A stretch of DNA of 64,000 nucleotides. It comes from Pseudomonas putida (GTDB lineage: Bacteria > Pseudomonadota > Gammaproteobacteria > Pseudomonadales > Pseudomonadaceae). The stretch lies in NCBI RefSeq assembly GCF_001941965.1, contig NZ_MKZO01000005.1, forward strand, positions 1-64,000, in the 5' to 3' direction. Within the stretch, counting starts at the first letter, position 1. The number at the start of each line of letters is the position of its first letter. The notes under the pieces are model-generated. The model made no database searches. It was not told the origin of the DNA and saw only the letters and a program-made list of their open reading frames with translations. Of this stretch, positions 9,546-19,224 are shown piece after piece. The translations under genes and the position numbers were made by a program.

Positions 9546-10586
9546 ATGACCGGGCGCTTCGAAGCCAGGGACCTGGCCCGCGCAGTTGACGCGGGCCTGC
9601 TGACTGCCGAGCAGGAACAGGCGCTCCTTCAGTTTTTGCGCGAGCAACCGGCACAGCGCCCGAGCTTCCAGCTTGCCCATGTCGCTTTCTACCTCGGCGC
9701 CTTGCTGATCATGGGCGCCATGGGCTGGCTGCTCAGCGAAGCCTGGATGCGGATCGGCGACACCGCGTTGCTGGTGGTCGCCCTCGCCTACATCACCCTG
9801 CTGACCTTCGCCGGCCTGGCCATGCAGCGCCGTGGCCAGTTGATTCCCGGCGGTGTACTGGCCGCGGTGGCGGTGAGCATCGTGCCATTGGCGGTGTTCG
9901 CCCTCGAGCGCCTGACCGGCCTCTGGCCGCTGGACGACAGCCAGGGCGACTACCACGACTATTACCGCTACGTGCAGGGCGGCTGGTTGTTGATGGAAGT
10001 GGCGACGGTCTGCGCCGGCCTGCTGATGCTGCGCCTGATTCCCTTCCCGTTCATCGTCATGCCGATCGCCGTGGCGCTGTGGTTCATGTCCATGGACCTG
10101 AGCGAGTGGTTCCACGGCGACACCTTCACCTGGGAGCAACGCCAGGAGGTCTCGTTGTGGTTCGGGCTGGGGCTGTTGCTGGTGGTCCTGCTGATCGACG
10201 GCCGTACCCGCGAGGACTATGCGTTCTGGGGTTATCTGGCCGGACTGCTGGCGTTCTGGGGCGGGCTGACCTCGATGAACAGCGACAGCGAACTGGGCAA
10301 GGCCCTGTACTGCCTGATCAACGTCGGCCTGATGCTGGTGGCGGTGTTGCTGCGCCGACCGATGTTCATGGTCTTCGGTGCGCTGGGTGTGGCGGCCTAT
10401 CTCGGCTACCTGTCATACGAGGTGTTCGCCGAGTCGCTGCTGTTCCCGGTGGTTCTGAGCCTGATCGGCCTGGCGGTGATCGGCCTCGGCCTGCTCTACC
10501 AGAAACACCGTGAACACCTCAGCGACCGACTGCGCGCCGCACTGCCGGCCAGCCTGACGGACTGGCTGCCGGCACTACGGCGCTGA
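9546..10586 (+). CDS. multi-pass membrane protein (DUF2157-like N-terminus)
   Basis: 346 residues with a short soluble N-terminus (GLLTAEQEQALLQFLRE) and about ten hydrophobic segments from residue 40 to the end. The N-terminal pattern, a helix with an EQ-rich motif followed by a membrane span with small residues, resembles DUF2157 proteins of unknown role. It lies 6 bp after coq7 and is probably cotranscribed. In P. aeruginosa this position between coq7 and the OsmC gene holds speD instead. No catalytic motif is visible. Confidence 0.7.
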   Translation: MTGRFEARDLARAVDAGLLTAEQEQALLQFLREQPAQRPSFQLAHVAFYLGALLIMGAMGWLLSEAWMRIGDTALLVVALAYITLLTFAGLAMQRRGQLIPGGVLAAVAVSIVPLAVFALERLTGLWPLDDSQGDYHDYYRYVQGGWLLMEVATVCAGLLMLRLIPFPFIVMPIAVALWFMSMDLSEWFHGDTFTWEQRQEVSLWFGLGLLLVVLLIDGRTREDYAFWGYLAGLLAFWGGLTSMNSDSELGKALYCLINVGLMLVAVLLRRPMFMVFGALGVAAYLGYLSYEVFAESLLFPVVLSLIGLAVIGLGLLYQKHREHLSDRLRAALPASLTDWLPALRR

Positions 10587-10590
10587 GGGA

Positions 10591-11013
10591 TCAGCCGAGC
10601 TCGACGATCTCGTAGTCGTGGGTGATTTCCACACCGGCACGGCCCAGCATGATCGAGGCCGAGCAGTACTTCTCCGCCGACAGTTCGACCGCCCGCTTGA
10701 CCTGGGCTTCCTTCAGGCCACGCCCCTTGACCACGAAGTGCAGGTGGATCTTGGTGAACACCTTCGGATCTTCGTTGGCGCGCTCGGCTTCAAGGAAGGC
10801 CTCGCAGCTTTCAACGGCCTGACGGGATTTGCGCAGGATGCTGACCACGTCGAAGTTGCTGCAGCCACCCAGGCCCAGCAAGAGCATTTCCATCGGGCGA
10901 ACACCCAGGTTGCGGCCACCGGCCTCGGGCGGGCCGTCCATCACCACGACGTGGCCGCTACCCGACTCACCCAGGAACATCGCCTCGCCGGCCCACTGAA
11001 TACGCGCCTTCAT
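10591..11013 (-). CDS. OsmC family protein
   Basis: 140-residue OsmC/Ohr-fold protein. The two redox cysteines characteristic of the fold are in GGCSNFDVV and EKYCSAS. The sequence is closer to the YhfA-like OsmC branch next to crp genes than to organic hydroperoxide resistance Ohr. It is convergent with the membrane protein gene (4-bp gap) and divergent from vfr. Confidence 0.88.
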   Translation of the reverse strand: MKARIQWAGEAMFLGESGSGHVVVMDGPPEAGGRNLGVRPMEMLLLGLGGCSNFDVVSILRKSRQAVESCEAFLEAERANEDPKVFTKIHLHFVVKGRGLKEAQVKRAVELSAEKYCSASIMLGRAGVEITHDYEIVELG

Positions 11014-11204
11014 AACCGGTTTCCCCTCGCTAGAAAAAATGGCTGCCAGCTTAGTCCCTACGGGCGAAAGCGAAAAGGCTTAAGCGCTTGAGTAAATATG
11101 CCGATAACCCTGCATCGTCTGATAAACTGACGCCAATTTGATGGCGTTTTGCACCCATCCCAAAACTATAAATACTCACGGACCGCGTATTTCGGGGCTT
11201 AACC

Positions 11205-11849
11205 ATGGTTGCCGCAACACTTCCAGCCAAGATCAAGAACGTCGACAAGCTGCTCGCGCATTGCCAGCGCCGCCGCTTCCCGGCCAAGAGCAACATTCTC
11301 AGTGCCGGCGATACCGCCGAAACCCTGTCGTTCATCGTCAAGGGCTCGGTGACCATCCTGATCGAAGGCGACGATGGTCGGGAAATGATCATCGCCTACC
11401 TCAACAGCGGCGATTTCTTCGGTGAACTCGGACTCTTCGAACCTGCCGGCAAGGAACAGCAGCGCAGCGCCTGGGTGCGGGCGAAGAGCGAATGTGAAGT
11501 GGCGGAAATCAGCTACGAGAAATTCCGCGAACTGGCACGCCAGGACCAGGACATTCTCTATGCCCTCGGCAGCCAGATGGCCCAGCGCCTGCGCAACACC
11601 ACACGCAAGGTCGGCGACCTGGCCTTCTTCGACGTGACTGGCCGGGTGGCCCGCTGCCTGCTGGAGCTGTGCAAGCAGCCGGACGCCATGACCCACCCGG
11701 ACGGCATGCAGATCAAGATCACCCGTCAGGAAATCGGGCGTATCGTCGGTTGTTCGCGGGAGATGGTCGGTCGCGTTCTCAAGGATCTCGAAGAACGCAA
11801 CCTGGTGCACGTGAAGGGCAAGACCATGGTGGTCTTCGGCACCCGTTAA
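11205..11849 (+). CDS. vfr: cAMP-activated global regulator Vfr/CRP
   Basis: Homologue of E. coli CRP. The 214-residue protein has an N-terminal cyclic-nucleotide domain with the phosphate-binding cassette [10 protein letters not shown]...RSAWVRAK and a C-terminal helix-turn-helix (about 169-190, [20 protein letters not shown]). In P. aeruginosa Vfr controls virulence and quorum sensing; in saprophytic pseudomonads Crp has a narrower role, so the regulon here cannot be assumed. Its stop overlaps the stop of the convergent LplA-like gene by 3 bp. No clear CRP palindrome was seen upstream. Confidence 0.93.
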   Translation: MVAATLPAKIKNVDKLLAHCQRRRFPAKSNILSAGDTAETLSFIVKGSVTILIEGDDGREMIIAYLNSGDFFGELGLFEPAGKEQQRSAWVRAKSECEVAEISYEKFRELARQDQDILYALGSQMAQRLRNTTRKVGDLAFFDVTGRVARCLLELCKQPDAMTHPDGMQIKITRQEIGRIVGCSREMVGRVLKDLEERNLVHVKGKTMVVFGTR

Positions 11850-12550
11850 TCCTTCGGAATGGCCTCGATGGTCCGGGCGTAGGCCTGGGCCAGACGCTCC
11901 AGCAGCGGCGCCTCGGGCACCACCTCGTGCAGCGCGATATGGCTGTCGGCCAGGCAACGCTGCTCCAGTTCGCAGCATTCGTTGAAACGGTTGACTGCCG
12001 CGACCATCGACTCGCGCTCGTTATCCAGCAGCAGCGCGCCATGCACCAATACCACCGGACGCTTGCCACCCAGGCCCTGGCGCCAGCGCTGGGCGGTGCC
12101 GACCAGTTTGCGGCCATTGAGATTGACGTTGTAGCGGCCGTCGCAGAAGGCGCCTTCGATTTCGCCTACCGAGGCCATTCCACCCCATTCCTTCAGTACA
12201 TCGCACAAGGGCAGGCACAGGCGCTCGTAGGCGTTTTCGATACGGCTGTGGTCGCCTTCGCTGCGAGGGGCGACGTAGACCAGAGCGATGTTGATCACTG
12301 CCGGGGATTGCGGGACGGGCTCGCCGCCGGTTTCGCGCAACAGGATTGGCCAGCCGCCGATCGCCAGTTCGCCACAGGCGGCTTCGAAGCCTTCCAGGCG
12401 ACTCATGCGGCGGGGCATTACCAACGCCCGGTCGGTGGGGCGCCAGAACAGCAGGCCATGTTCCTGTTCGCCCTTGCACACGGCCGCCAGCAGATCCTGC
12501 TCGGCATGCAGGCCGGCTTCGACGGTAACGGCTACGGGTTGTTCGCTCAT
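11846..12550 (-). CDS. lipoate-protein ligase A family protein
   Basis: 234-residue protein of the BPL/LplA/LipB fold. The LplA-like blocks are [30 protein letters not shown] (candidate catalytic lysine) and LVHGALLLD. It is shorter than E. coli LplA and lacks its C-terminal accessory domain, so it may be a lipoyl- or octanoyltransferase-like enzyme; the acceptor is unknown. Start at 12550 (MSEQ) is preferred over the upstream in-frame ATG at 12610, which would run through the REP repeat. The perfect REP hairpin lies only 18 bp upstream of this ATG. Confidence 0.75.
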   Translation of the reverse strand: MSEQPVAVTVEAGLHAEQDLLAAVCKGEQEHGLLFWRPTDRALVMPRRMSRLEGFEAACGELAIGGWPILLRETGGEPVPQSPAVINIALVYVAPRSEGDHSRIENAYERLCLPLCDVLKEWGGMASVGEIEGAFCDGRYNVNLNGRKLVGTAQRWRQGLGGKRPVVLVHGALLLDNERESMVAAVNRFNECCELEQRCLADSHIALHEVVPEAPLLERLAQAYARTIEAIPKD

Positions 12551-12568
12551 GTGGTTTCCCTTTCTGAT

Positions 12569-12648
12569 GGCCTCATCGCTGGCAAGCCAGCTCCCACAGG
12601 TACGGTGCATGCAGTACCTGTGGGAGCTGGCTTGCCAGCGATGAGGCC
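12569..12648. repeat. REP pair, perfect 35-bp inverted repeat
   Basis: Arms 12569-12603 and 12614-12648 are perfect reverse complements of 35 bp around a 10-nt spacer. Each contains the core GTGGGAGCTGGCTTGCCAGC found at five other places here. It lies between the trpC terminator and the LplA-like gene. Confidence 0.95.
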
Positions 12649-12680
12649 GAAACAGACAACATCATTGTCCAGCCTGAAAT

Positions 12681-12703
12681 AAAAAGCCGGCAAACGCCGG
12701 CTT
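12681..12703 (-). terminator. rho-independent terminator after trpC
   Basis: Minus strand: AAGCCGGC (12696-12703) pairs with GCCGGCTT (12684-12691) around GTTT, followed by TTTTTATTT. It lies 9 nt after the trpC stop and ends the trpGDC transcript. Confidence 0.88.
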
Positions 12704-12711
12704 CGAATCGA

Positions 12712-13527
12712 TCAGTCGGGCACGCCCCCGGGGAAGAACAGGCGCTGCAGCTCCACACCCGGCTCCTCGGCACGCATGAACGCTTCGCCAACGAGGAAAG
12801 AATAGACCTCGTTGATTTCCATCAGCTCGACATCCGCCCGATTGAGGATGCCGCTTTCGGTGATTGCCAGACGATCGCGAGGAATGCGCGGCAGCAGGTC
12901 GAGTGTGGTTTCCAGGCTGACTTCGAAAGTGTGCAGGTTGCGGTTGTTGACCCCGACCAGCGGCGTATCGAGCGTTTTCAGCGCACGCTCCAGTTCGTCG
13001 CCGTCGTGCACTTCCACCAGCACGTCGAGACCGACGCTCTTGGCGGTTGCCGCCAGCTCGGCCATCTTCACGTCGTCCAGGGCGGAGACAATCAGCAGCA
13101 CGCAGTCGGCGCCCAGGGCACGGGCTTCGACGATCTGGTACGGATCGATCATGAAGTCCTTGCGGATCACCGGCAGCTTCACCGCCGCCCGGGCCTGCTG
13201 CAGGTAGGCATCCGCGCCCTGGAAGTAATCGACGTCGGTCAGCACCGACAGGCAGGTCGCACCACCCTTTTCGTAGCTGACGGCGATTTCCGCCGGCACG
13301 AAGTTCTCGCGGATCACGCCCTTGCTCGGCGACGCCTTCTTGATCTCGGCAATCACCGCCGGCTGCTTGCGCCTGGCCTGCTCGATCAGCGCATTGGCAA
13401 AGCCACGCGGCGCATCGGCGGCAGCCGCCAGACGCTCCAGCTCGGCAAGGCTGACCCGGGCGCTGCGCTCGGCGACTTCCTCGACCTTGCGGGCGAGGAT
13501 CTTTTCCAGAACCGTCGGAACACTCAT
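12712..13527 (-). CDS. trpC: indole-3-glycerol phosphate synthase
   Basis: Closes the indole ring in tryptophan synthesis. The 271-residue TIM-barrel protein has the catalytic KKASPSKG near residue 60, then [11 protein letters not shown] and the phosphate-binding ITESGI. It is monofunctional, without the PRA isomerase fusion of enterics. Its ATG overlaps the trpD stop (ATGA), so translation is probably coupled. Confidence 0.96.
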   Translation of the reverse strand: MSVPTVLEKILARKVEEVAERSARVSLAELERLAAAADAPRGFANALIEQARRKQPAVIAEIKKASPSKGVIRENFVPAEIAVSYEKGGATCLSVLTDVDYFQGADAYLQQARAAVKLPVIRKDFMIDPYQIVEARALGADCVLLIVSALDDVKMAELAATAKSVGLDVLVEVHDGDELERALKTLDTPLVGVNNRNLHTFEVSLETTLDLLPRIPRDRLAITESGILNRADVELMEINEVYSFLVGEAFMRAEEPGVELQRLFFPGGVPD

Positions 13528-14573
13528 CCTTCATTCTCCAGCTTGAATACCGCAGTAAAGGCGCCCAGCTCTTCCATCTTTTCCCGAGCAAGGCCGGTGT
13601 GCAACGCGTCATGGGCCAGCTCGACACCTTGCTTGAGGCTCATGGCCAGGTCCGCCGCGTAGAGCGCAGCACCCGCATTGAGGACGATCATCTCGGCCGC
13701 CTTCTGCCCGTTCTCGGTCTTGCGCCGGCCGATGGCATCGCGGATCAGCGCCAGCGATTCCTCCGGACCGTTGACTGCCAGGCCATGCAGGCTCTGGCTC
13801 TTCATGCCGAGGTCTTCCGGCTCGACCCAGTACTCGGTGATCTCGCCGTTCTTCAGTTCGGCAACGAAGGTCGGCGCGGCGAGACTGAATTCGTCGAGGC
13901 CATCCTTGGAGTGCACCACCAGCACATGCTTGCTGCCCAGGCGCTGCAGCACTTCCGCCAACGGACGGCACAGGGCCTGGGTGAACACGCCGACGACCTG
14001 GTGCTTTACACCAGCCGGATTCGTAAGCGGGCCGAGCATGTTGAACAGGGTCCGCAGACCCAGGTCGCGGCGCGGGCCGGCAGCGTATTTCATGGCGCGG
14101 TGGTGGGTCTGGGCGAACATGAAGCCGATGCCCACGCTGTCGATGCAGCGGGCAACCTGGACCGGCGTCAGGTTCAGGTAGATGCCGGCCGCTTCCAAAA
14201 GGTCGGCACTGCCGCTCTTGCCGGATACCGCGCGGTTGCCATGCTTGGCCACGGTGCAGCCAGCCGCCGCGACGACGAAGGCCGAGCCAGTGGAGACGTT
14301 GAAGATATTGGCGCCGTCGCCGCCGGTGCCGACGATGTCGACCACGCCGTCGAGGGTATTGAGTTCGACCTTGTCCGCCAGCTCACGCATGACCGACACC
14401 GCACCGGTGATCTCGTCGATGCTCTCGCTCTTCATGCGCATGCCCATCAGGAAGGCGCCGATCTGCGCCTCCGTGCACTGACCGGTCATGATCTCGCGCA
14501 TCACGTCGCGCATTTCCTCGGTGGACAGGTCCAGGTGGCCGACGATCCGGCCCAGGGCAGTCTTGATATCCAT
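13524..14573 (-). CDS. trpD: anthranilate phosphoribosyltransferase
   Basis: Transfers phosphoribosyl from PRPP to anthranilate. The 349-residue protein carries the PRPP-binding motif VGTGGDG, the [19 protein letters not shown] segment and the DGLDE metal motif. Middle gene of trpGDC, 9 bp after trpG and overlapping trpC by 4 bp. Confidence 0.96.
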   Translation of the reverse strand: MDIKTALGRIVGHLDLSTEEMRDVMREIMTGQCTEAQIGAFLMGMRMKSESIDEITGAVSVMRELADKVELNTLDGVVDIVGTGGDGANIFNVSTGSAFVVAAAGCTVAKHGNRAVSGKSGSADLLEAAGIYLNLTPVQVARCIDSVGIGFMFAQTHHRAMKYAAGPRRDLGLRTLFNMLGPLTNPAGVKHQVVGVFTQALCRPLAEVLQRLGSKHVLVVHSKDGLDEFSLAAPTFVAELKNGEITEYWVEPEDLGMKSQSLHGLAVNGPEESLALIRDAIGRRKTENGQKAAEMIVLNAGAALYAADLAMSLKQGVELAHDALHTGLAREKMEELGAFTAVFKLENEG

Positions 14574-14582
14574 GCTCAGTCC

Positions 14583-15176
14583 TTAACGGCGGCCGCCGGT
14601 CTGCTTGAGGAAGTTGGCGAACAGCGCGTGGCCCTGCTCGGTGAGGATCGACTCGGGGTGGAACTGTACACCTTCGATGTTCAGGGTCTTGTGACGCAGG
14701 CCCATGATTTCGTCGACGGAACCGTCCTCGAAGGCGGTCCAGGCGGTCATTTCCAGGCAATCCGGCAGGGTTTCGCGCTTGACCACCAGGGAGTGGTAGC
14801 GGGTCACGGTCAGCGGATTTTTGAGGCCGGCGAACACGCCTTTGTCTTCGTGGACGACCGGGCTGGTCTTGCCGTGCATCACCTGGCGGGCACGCACGAC
14901 GTCACCGCCGAAGGCCTGGCCAATGGACTGGTGGCCCAGGCACACGCCGAGGATCGGCAGCTTGCCGGCGAAATGGTGGATGGCAGCGATGGACACGCCG
15001 GCTTCGGTCGGGGTGCACGGGCCCGGGGAGACGACAATGCGCTCCGGCTGCAGGGCTTCGATCTGTTCGATGGTCAGTTCGTCGTTGCGAATGACCTTGA
15101 CCTCTGCACCCAGCTCGCCGAAGTACTGGACGACGTTGTAGGTGAAGGAATCGTAGTTGTCGATCATCAGTAACAT
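14583..15176 (-). CDS. trpG: anthranilate synthase glutamine amidotransferase component
   Basis: Class I glutamine amidotransferase that feeds ammonia to TrpE. The 197-residue protein has the nucleophile Cys79 in [11 protein letters not shown], the oxyanion segment SPGPCTP and the His-Glu pair in FHPES. First gene of trpGDC, preceded by a roughly 200-nt leader with its own leader peptide and attenuator. The partner gene trpE is separate, at 17562-19043. Confidence 0.96.
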   Translation of the reverse strand: MLLMIDNYDSFTYNVVQYFGELGAEVKVIRNDELTIEQIEALQPERIVVSPGPCTPTEAGVSIAAIHHFAGKLPILGVCLGHQSIGQAFGGDVVRARQVMHGKTSPVVHEDKGVFAGLKNPLTVTRYHSLVVKRETLPDCLEMTAWTAFEDGSVDEIMGLRHKTLNIEGVQFHPESILTEQGHALFANFLKQTGGRR

Positions 15177-15297
15177 CTGGGCTCAACCTCTTGAATACTG
15201 ACTTTGAATGGTCGCCTTCCCGACTGCTGACAGGCAGTTCCACCCCCGCCAGTCGTTTCGAACTGTTGCAGAGGTATGTGGAAACGTTTCAGAAAGG

Positions 15298-15324
15298 CAA
15301 AAAACAACGGGCCGGAAAACCGGC
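15298..15324 (-). terminator. attenuator terminator of trpGDC
   Basis: Minus strand: GCCGG (15320-15324) and CCGGC (15311-15315) pair around TTTT, followed by CCGTTGTTTTTT. It starts 10 nt after the leader peptide stop, the layout of a ribosome-stalling attenuator. Confidence 0.75.
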
Positions 15325-15334
15325 GGAGATAAAG

Positions 15335-15379
15335 TCAGGCGCGCCAACGCCAACGGGCGTGGGCCTTGATAACGCGCAT
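15335..15379 (-). CDS. trp leader peptide ahead of trpGDC
   Basis: A 14-codon frame encodes [14 protein letters not shown], with two Trp codons near the end (Trp-Arg-Trp). It lies on the trpG strand, about 200 nt upstream of trpG, and is followed by a terminator hairpin. Stalling at the Trp codons when Trp-tRNA is scarce would prevent the terminator. P. putida trpE and trpGDC are reported to be attenuation-controlled. It matches the trpE leader peptide at 12 of 14 positions and is too short for standard gene callers. Confidence 0.85.
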   Translation of the reverse strand: MRVIKAHARWRWRA

Positions 15380-15431
15380 CAAGAGTTTGCTGACGATCAA
15401 CACGGGGTAGGTCTCGTTCATACGTTTCGGC

Positions 15432-15460
15432 ACAGTAGCTTACGGAAACAATCACTGCAA
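15432..15460 (-). promoter_or_regulatory. candidate trpGDC promoter
   Basis: Minus strand: -35 TTGCAG (15455-15460), 17-bp spacer, -10 TACTGT (15432-15437), about 50 nt upstream of the leader peptide start. Confidence 0.5.
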
Positions 15461-15541
15461 TATGGGCAGGTCAGTAAGCGATGGATTTGCTACCTTCAAT
15501 CGGCGCAATGCCCAAAAACAACGACAAGAAGGACTCTTGCG

Positions 15542-17446
15542 ATGAGAAAACGCCGTTATCTACGTCAATCGGCCGCGTGCCTGCTGGCTATCGCCTGCTC
15601 CAGTGCCATGGCTGCTCCCTCGCCCTACTCCACCATGATCGTCTTCGGCGACAGCCTCGCTGACGCCGGGCAGTTCCCCGACCCGACCACCCCCGGATCA
15701 AGCCAGCGCTACACCAACCGCAACGCGGATGGCAGCTTCGCCCCGGTGTCCTCGATGATTCTCGGTGGCTACCTGGGCGTTCCCGCGGACCAGTTGAACG
15801 CCTCCACTTCGGCAGTGAATGCCGCGCTCGGAATCCCTGATGGCAACAACTGGGCGACCGGGGGCTACCGGACCGACCAGGTCTTCGAATCCATCACCGG
15901 TGAGTCTCTGGTGGTGATCCCACCCGGCAATCCCGGTGCTGGCACCGTGCTGCGCAAGCGCCCGGGTTACCTGGCCGGCGGGCGCATGGCCGACCCGAAC
16001 GCGCTCTACTACCTCACCGGGGGCGGCAACGATTTTCTCCAGGGACTGGTGACCTCACCTGCCGCCGCCGCAACCTCGGCCACCCAGCTGGCCGCCAGCG
16101 CCCAGGCCCTGCAACAGGCCGGTGCGCGCTACATCATGGTCTGGCTGCTGCCCGACCTCGGCCTGACCCCGGCGCTCAATGGCACGCCGCTGCAAGGTCC
16201 GAGCTCGCAGCTCAGCGCGGTCTTCAACCAGACCCTGGTCAGCCAGCTGGCGCAGATCGATGCCGAAATCATTCCGCTGAACATTCCCCTGCTGTTCAAC
16301 GAAGCGCTGGCAGCGCCGACCCAGTTCGGCCTGGCCGCCGACCAGAACCTGCTGCAGACCTGCTACAGCGGCAACGGCTGCACGCAAAACCCGGTGTATG
16401 GCGCCAACGGCACCAACCCGGACGCCAGCAAGCTGCTGTTCAACGACTCGGTGCACCCGACCATCGCCGGCCAGCGGATGATCGCCGACTACGGCTATTC
16501 CATCCTCTCCGCACCGTGGGAACTGACCCTGTTGCCGGAAATGGCCTACGGCACCCTGAACGCCCACCAAAGCGAACTGCGCAACCAGTGGCAGGCCGAC
16601 TGGCAAGCCGTCGGGCAATGGCAGGCGATTGTCGCGGCCAGCGGCCAGAATCTGGATTTCGACAGCCAGAGCGGCTCGGCCAGCGCCGACGGCCACGGCT
16701 ACAGCCTGACGGTGGGCGGCAGCTATCGTCTTGACGAGAACTGGCGTGTCGGTATCGCCGGCGGCTTCTACCGGCAGAAGCTGGAAGCCGGCCTGCAGGA
16801 CTCCGACTACCGCCTGAACAGCTACCTCGCCACCCTCTTCGCCCAGTTCAACCACGGCCGCTGGTGGGCCGACGCCGCGCTGACTGGCGGCAAGCTCGAC
16901 TATGACGACCTGCAGCGCACCTTCGCCCTCGGGCCGAACGACCGCAGCGAGAAAGGCGACACCGATGGCGACCTGGTCGCCGTATCCGCGCGTCTTGGCT
17001 TCGACCTGGCGGAACCGGGCAGCCCGTGGCATCTGTCGCCATTTGTCAGCGCCGATTACGCACGGATCAGGGTGGATGGCTACAGCGAGGAAGGCTCACG
17101 CGCCACGGCGCTGACCTTCGATGACCAGACGCGTGATTCGCGGCGACTGGGCCTGGGTCTGCAGGGGAAATTCCAGGTGACGCCAGCGACGCTTGCGTTC
17201 GGCGAGGTGGCCAAGGAGCACGAGTTCGAGGATGACCGGCAGGACCTGACCCTGCATCTCAACAGCCTGCCGGGGAATGAGTTCACCCTGACCGGGTATA
17301 CGCCGCATAGCAGCCTGACACGGATGAGTGTGGGGGTCAGCCATGAGCTGGCGCCGGGACTGGCATTGCGCGGGAGCTACAACCGGGTCACCAGTGACGA
17401 GCTGACCCAGCAGGGGGTCAATCTGGCCTTGAGCCTGGAGTTCTAG
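15542..17446 (+). CDS. estP: autotransporter GDSL esterase EstP/EstA
   Basis: Outer-membrane-anchored esterase of the type V secretion family. The 634-residue protein has a signal peptide (about 1-24, ending SSAMA), a GDSL passenger with the nucleophile in VFGDSLAD, the GGGNDF block and the catalytic Asp/His in DSVHPT, then a C-terminal beta-barrel of about 290 residues ending in alternating hydrophobics and a terminal Phe. The upstream frame extends to 15191, but this ATG follows GGAC and begins a clear signal sequence. It sits between trpE and trpG on the opposite strand, as in P. putida. Homologues affect rhamnolipid production, motility and biofilm in P. aeruginosa. Confidence 0.92.
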   Translation: MRKRRYLRQSAACLLAIACSSAMAAPSPYSTMIVFGDSLADAGQFPDPTTPGSSQRYTNRNADGSFAPVSSMILGGYLGVPADQLNASTSAVNAALGIPDGNNWATGGYRTDQVFESITGESLVVIPPGNPGAGTVLRKRPGYLAGGRMADPNALYYLTGGGNDFLQGLVTSPAAAATSATQLAASAQALQQAGARYIMVWLLPDLGLTPALNGTPLQGPSSQLSAVFNQTLVSQLAQIDAEIIPLNIPLLFNEALAAPTQFGLAADQNLLQTCYSGNGCTQNPVYGANGTNPDASKLLFNDSVHPTIAGQRMIADYGYSILSAPWELTLLPEMAYGTLNAHQSELRNQWQADWQAVGQWQAIVAASGQNLDFDSQSGSASADGHGYSLTVGGSYRLDENWRVGIAGGFYRQKLEAGLQDSDYRLNSYLATLFAQFNHGRWWADAALTGGKLDYDDLQRTFALGPNDRSEKGDTDGDLVAVSARLGFDLAEPGSPWHLSPFVSADYARIRVDGYSEEGSRATALTFDDQTRDSRRLGLGLQGKFQVTPATLAFGEVAKEHEFEDDRQDLTLHLNSLPGNEFTLTGYTPHSSLTRMSVGVSHELAPGLALRGSYNRVTSDELTQQGVNLALSLEF

Positions 17447-17472
17447 GCTGAAGAGGCCATGTTGTAGCTGAT

Positions 17473-17556
17473 GGCCTCATCGCTGGCAAGCCAGCTCCCA
17501 CAGGGTTCAGCGGCGTCGCGAACACTGTGGGAGCTGGCTTGCCAGCGATCAGGGCC
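17473..17556. repeat. REP pair between estP and trpE
   Basis: Arms of about 30 bp (17473-17503 and 17525-17556) carry the same GTGGGAGCTGGCTTGCCAGC core in inverted orientation. They fill the gap between the convergent estP and trpE ends. Confidence 0.93.
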
Positions 17557-17561
17557 AACAC

Positions 17562-19043
17562 TTATTTCTGTGGGGTCTGCTCAGCCAGCGCCACTGCCCG
17601 GAACATGGCCCGGCGCTTGTTGATGGTTTCTTCCCACTCCAGCGCCGGCACCGAGTCGGCGACAATGCCGCCACCGGCCTGCACATGCAGCTCGCCGTCC
17701 TTGATCACCGCGGTACGGATGGCAATCGCGGTGTCTATGTTGCCGTTCCAGGCGAAGTAACCCACCGCCCCACCGTAGACCCCACGCTTGACCGGCTCGA
17801 GCTCGTCGATGATCTCCATCGCGCGAATCTTCGGCGCACCCGACAGGGTGCCCGCCGGCAGGATGGCGCGCAGGGCGTCCATCGCGGTCAGGCCGCTCTT
17901 CAGTTGCCCGGTGACGTTGGAAACGATGTGCATGACGTTGGAATAACGCTCGATCACCATCTTCTCGGTGAGCTTCACCGAGCCCACTTCCGAGACCCGA
18001 CCGGTGTCGTTGCGGCCCAGGTCGATCAGCATCAGGTGCTCGGCGATCTCTTTCTCGTCCGAGAGCAGGTCTTCTTCCAGCGCCCGGTCGGCTTCCTCGG
18101 TAGCACCACGCGGCCGGGTACCGGCGATCGGCCTTACGGTGACCAGGTTGTCCTCGACCCGCACCAGCACTTCCGGCGAACTGCCCACCACGTGGAAGTC
18201 ACCGAAGTTGAAGAAGTACATGTACGGCGTCGGATTGAAGCAGCGCAGGGCACGGTACAGGTCGATCGGCGCCGCCTTGAAGTCGATGGACATGCGCTGC
18301 GACGGGACCACCTGCATGCAGTCACCGGCGAGGATGTACTCCTTGATGGTGTCCACCGCACGCTCGTAGTCCGCCTGGGTGAAACTGGAGCGGAACGCCG
18401 GCTCGGCAGCCTGCAGGCCGGTGAAGTCGAGACCGCGGCGCGGGGTGATCGGCTGGCGCAGTTGCTCCAGCAGGTCCTGCAGGCGGGCCTGGCCTTGCTC
18501 GTAGGCATTGTCCTGCGCCGGGTCGGCGAGAACGATGGCGTGCATCTTGCCGGCCAGGTTGTCGAACACCACCACGGCGTCGGACACCATCAGCAGGATA
18601 TCCGGCACGCCCAGCGGATCCGGGTTCGGGCACTTGCCGAGGCGCTTCTCGACGTAGCGCACGCAGTCGTAGCCGAAGTAACCGACCAGGCCACCGTTGA
18701 AGCGCGGCAGACCGGCGATGGTCGGCACCTTGTAGCGCTCCTTGAAGGTCTCGACGAAGGCCAGCGGGTCTTCCACGTCATGGCACTCGGTCTCGACGCC
18801 GTCGACGGTGATCCGTACCTGATGATCATGCACCCGCAGCACGGTGCGGCATGGCAGGCCGATGATCGAGTAACGCCCCCACTTCTCGCCGCCCTGCACG
18901 GACTCGAGCAGGTAGGAGTTGGGCTGGTCGGCCAGTTTCAGGTAGATCGACAGCGGCGTGTCGAAGTCGGCCAGGGTTTCGCAGGCCAGGGGAATGCGGT
19001 TGTAGCCTTCAGCGGCCAGGCGCAGGAATTCTTCGCGGGTCAT
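17562..19043 (-). CDS. trpE: anthranilate synthase component I
   Basis: Makes anthranilate from chorismate with TrpG. The 493-residue protein has the feedback-binding region near the N-terminus ([18 protein letters not shown]) and the chorismate-binding motifs [20 protein letters not shown] and the C-terminal AGGGIVADS. An ATG at 19043 preceded by GAGG is preferred over the in-frame ATG at 19067. A leader peptide and hairpin lie 40-120 nt upstream, so expression is probably attenuated by tryptophan. Confidence 0.95.
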   Translation of the reverse strand: MTREEFLRLAAEGYNRIPLACETLADFDTPLSIYLKLADQPNSYLLESVQGGEKWGRYSIIGLPCRTVLRVHDHQVRITVDGVETECHDVEDPLAFVETFKERYKVPTIAGLPRFNGGLVGYFGYDCVRYVEKRLGKCPNPDPLGVPDILLMVSDAVVVFDNLAGKMHAIVLADPAQDNAYEQGQARLQDLLEQLRQPITPRRGLDFTGLQAAEPAFRSSFTQADYERAVDTIKEYILAGDCMQVVPSQRMSIDFKAAPIDLYRALRCFNPTPYMYFFNFGDFHVVGSSPEVLVRVEDNLVTVRPIAGTRPRGATEEADRALEEDLLSDEKEIAEHLMLIDLGRNDTGRVSEVGSVKLTEKMVIERYSNVMHIVSNVTGQLKSGLTAMDALRAILPAGTLSGAPKIRAMEIIDELEPVKRGVYGGAVGYFAWNGNIDTAIAIRTAVIKDGELHVQAGGGIVADSVPALEWEETINKRRAMFRAVALAEQTPQK

Positions 19044-19088
19044 GATTGCCTCGTGGCAGTAGGGCAAGAAAGAACAAATGGCAAACGT

Positions 19089-19105
19089 GCCGGATCGGAG
19101 CCGGC
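19089..19105 (-). terminator. attenuator hairpin of trpE
   Basis: Minus strand: GCCGG (19101-19105) pairs with CCGGC (19089-19093), 7-nt loop, followed by a moderately U-rich stretch. It starts about 10 nt after the leader peptide stop, like the trpGDC attenuator but with a weaker U-tract. Confidence 0.55.
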
Positions 19106-19115
19106 CGGAGAGAAG

Positions 19116-19160
19116 TCAGGCGCGCCAACGCCAACGGGCCAGGGCCTTGATGACTTTCAT
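19116..19160 (-). CDS. trp leader peptide ahead of trpE
   Basis: A 14-codon frame encodes MKVIKALARWRWRA, ending in Trp-Arg-Trp-Arg-Ala. It begins 117 nt upstream of the trpE start on the same strand. The last seven codons are nucleotide-identical to those of the trpGDC leader at 15335-15379, and GCAAACTCT precedes both ATGs. Expected to work as a ribosome-stalling sensor of charged tRNA-Trp. Confidence 0.87.
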   Translation of the reverse strand: MKVIKALARWRWRA

Positions 19161-19224
19161 CCAGAGTTTGCCAGGTGCTACCACGATGGAATCTCTACCG
19201 GGGGGAAGGTTGAAGGGCTCAACG

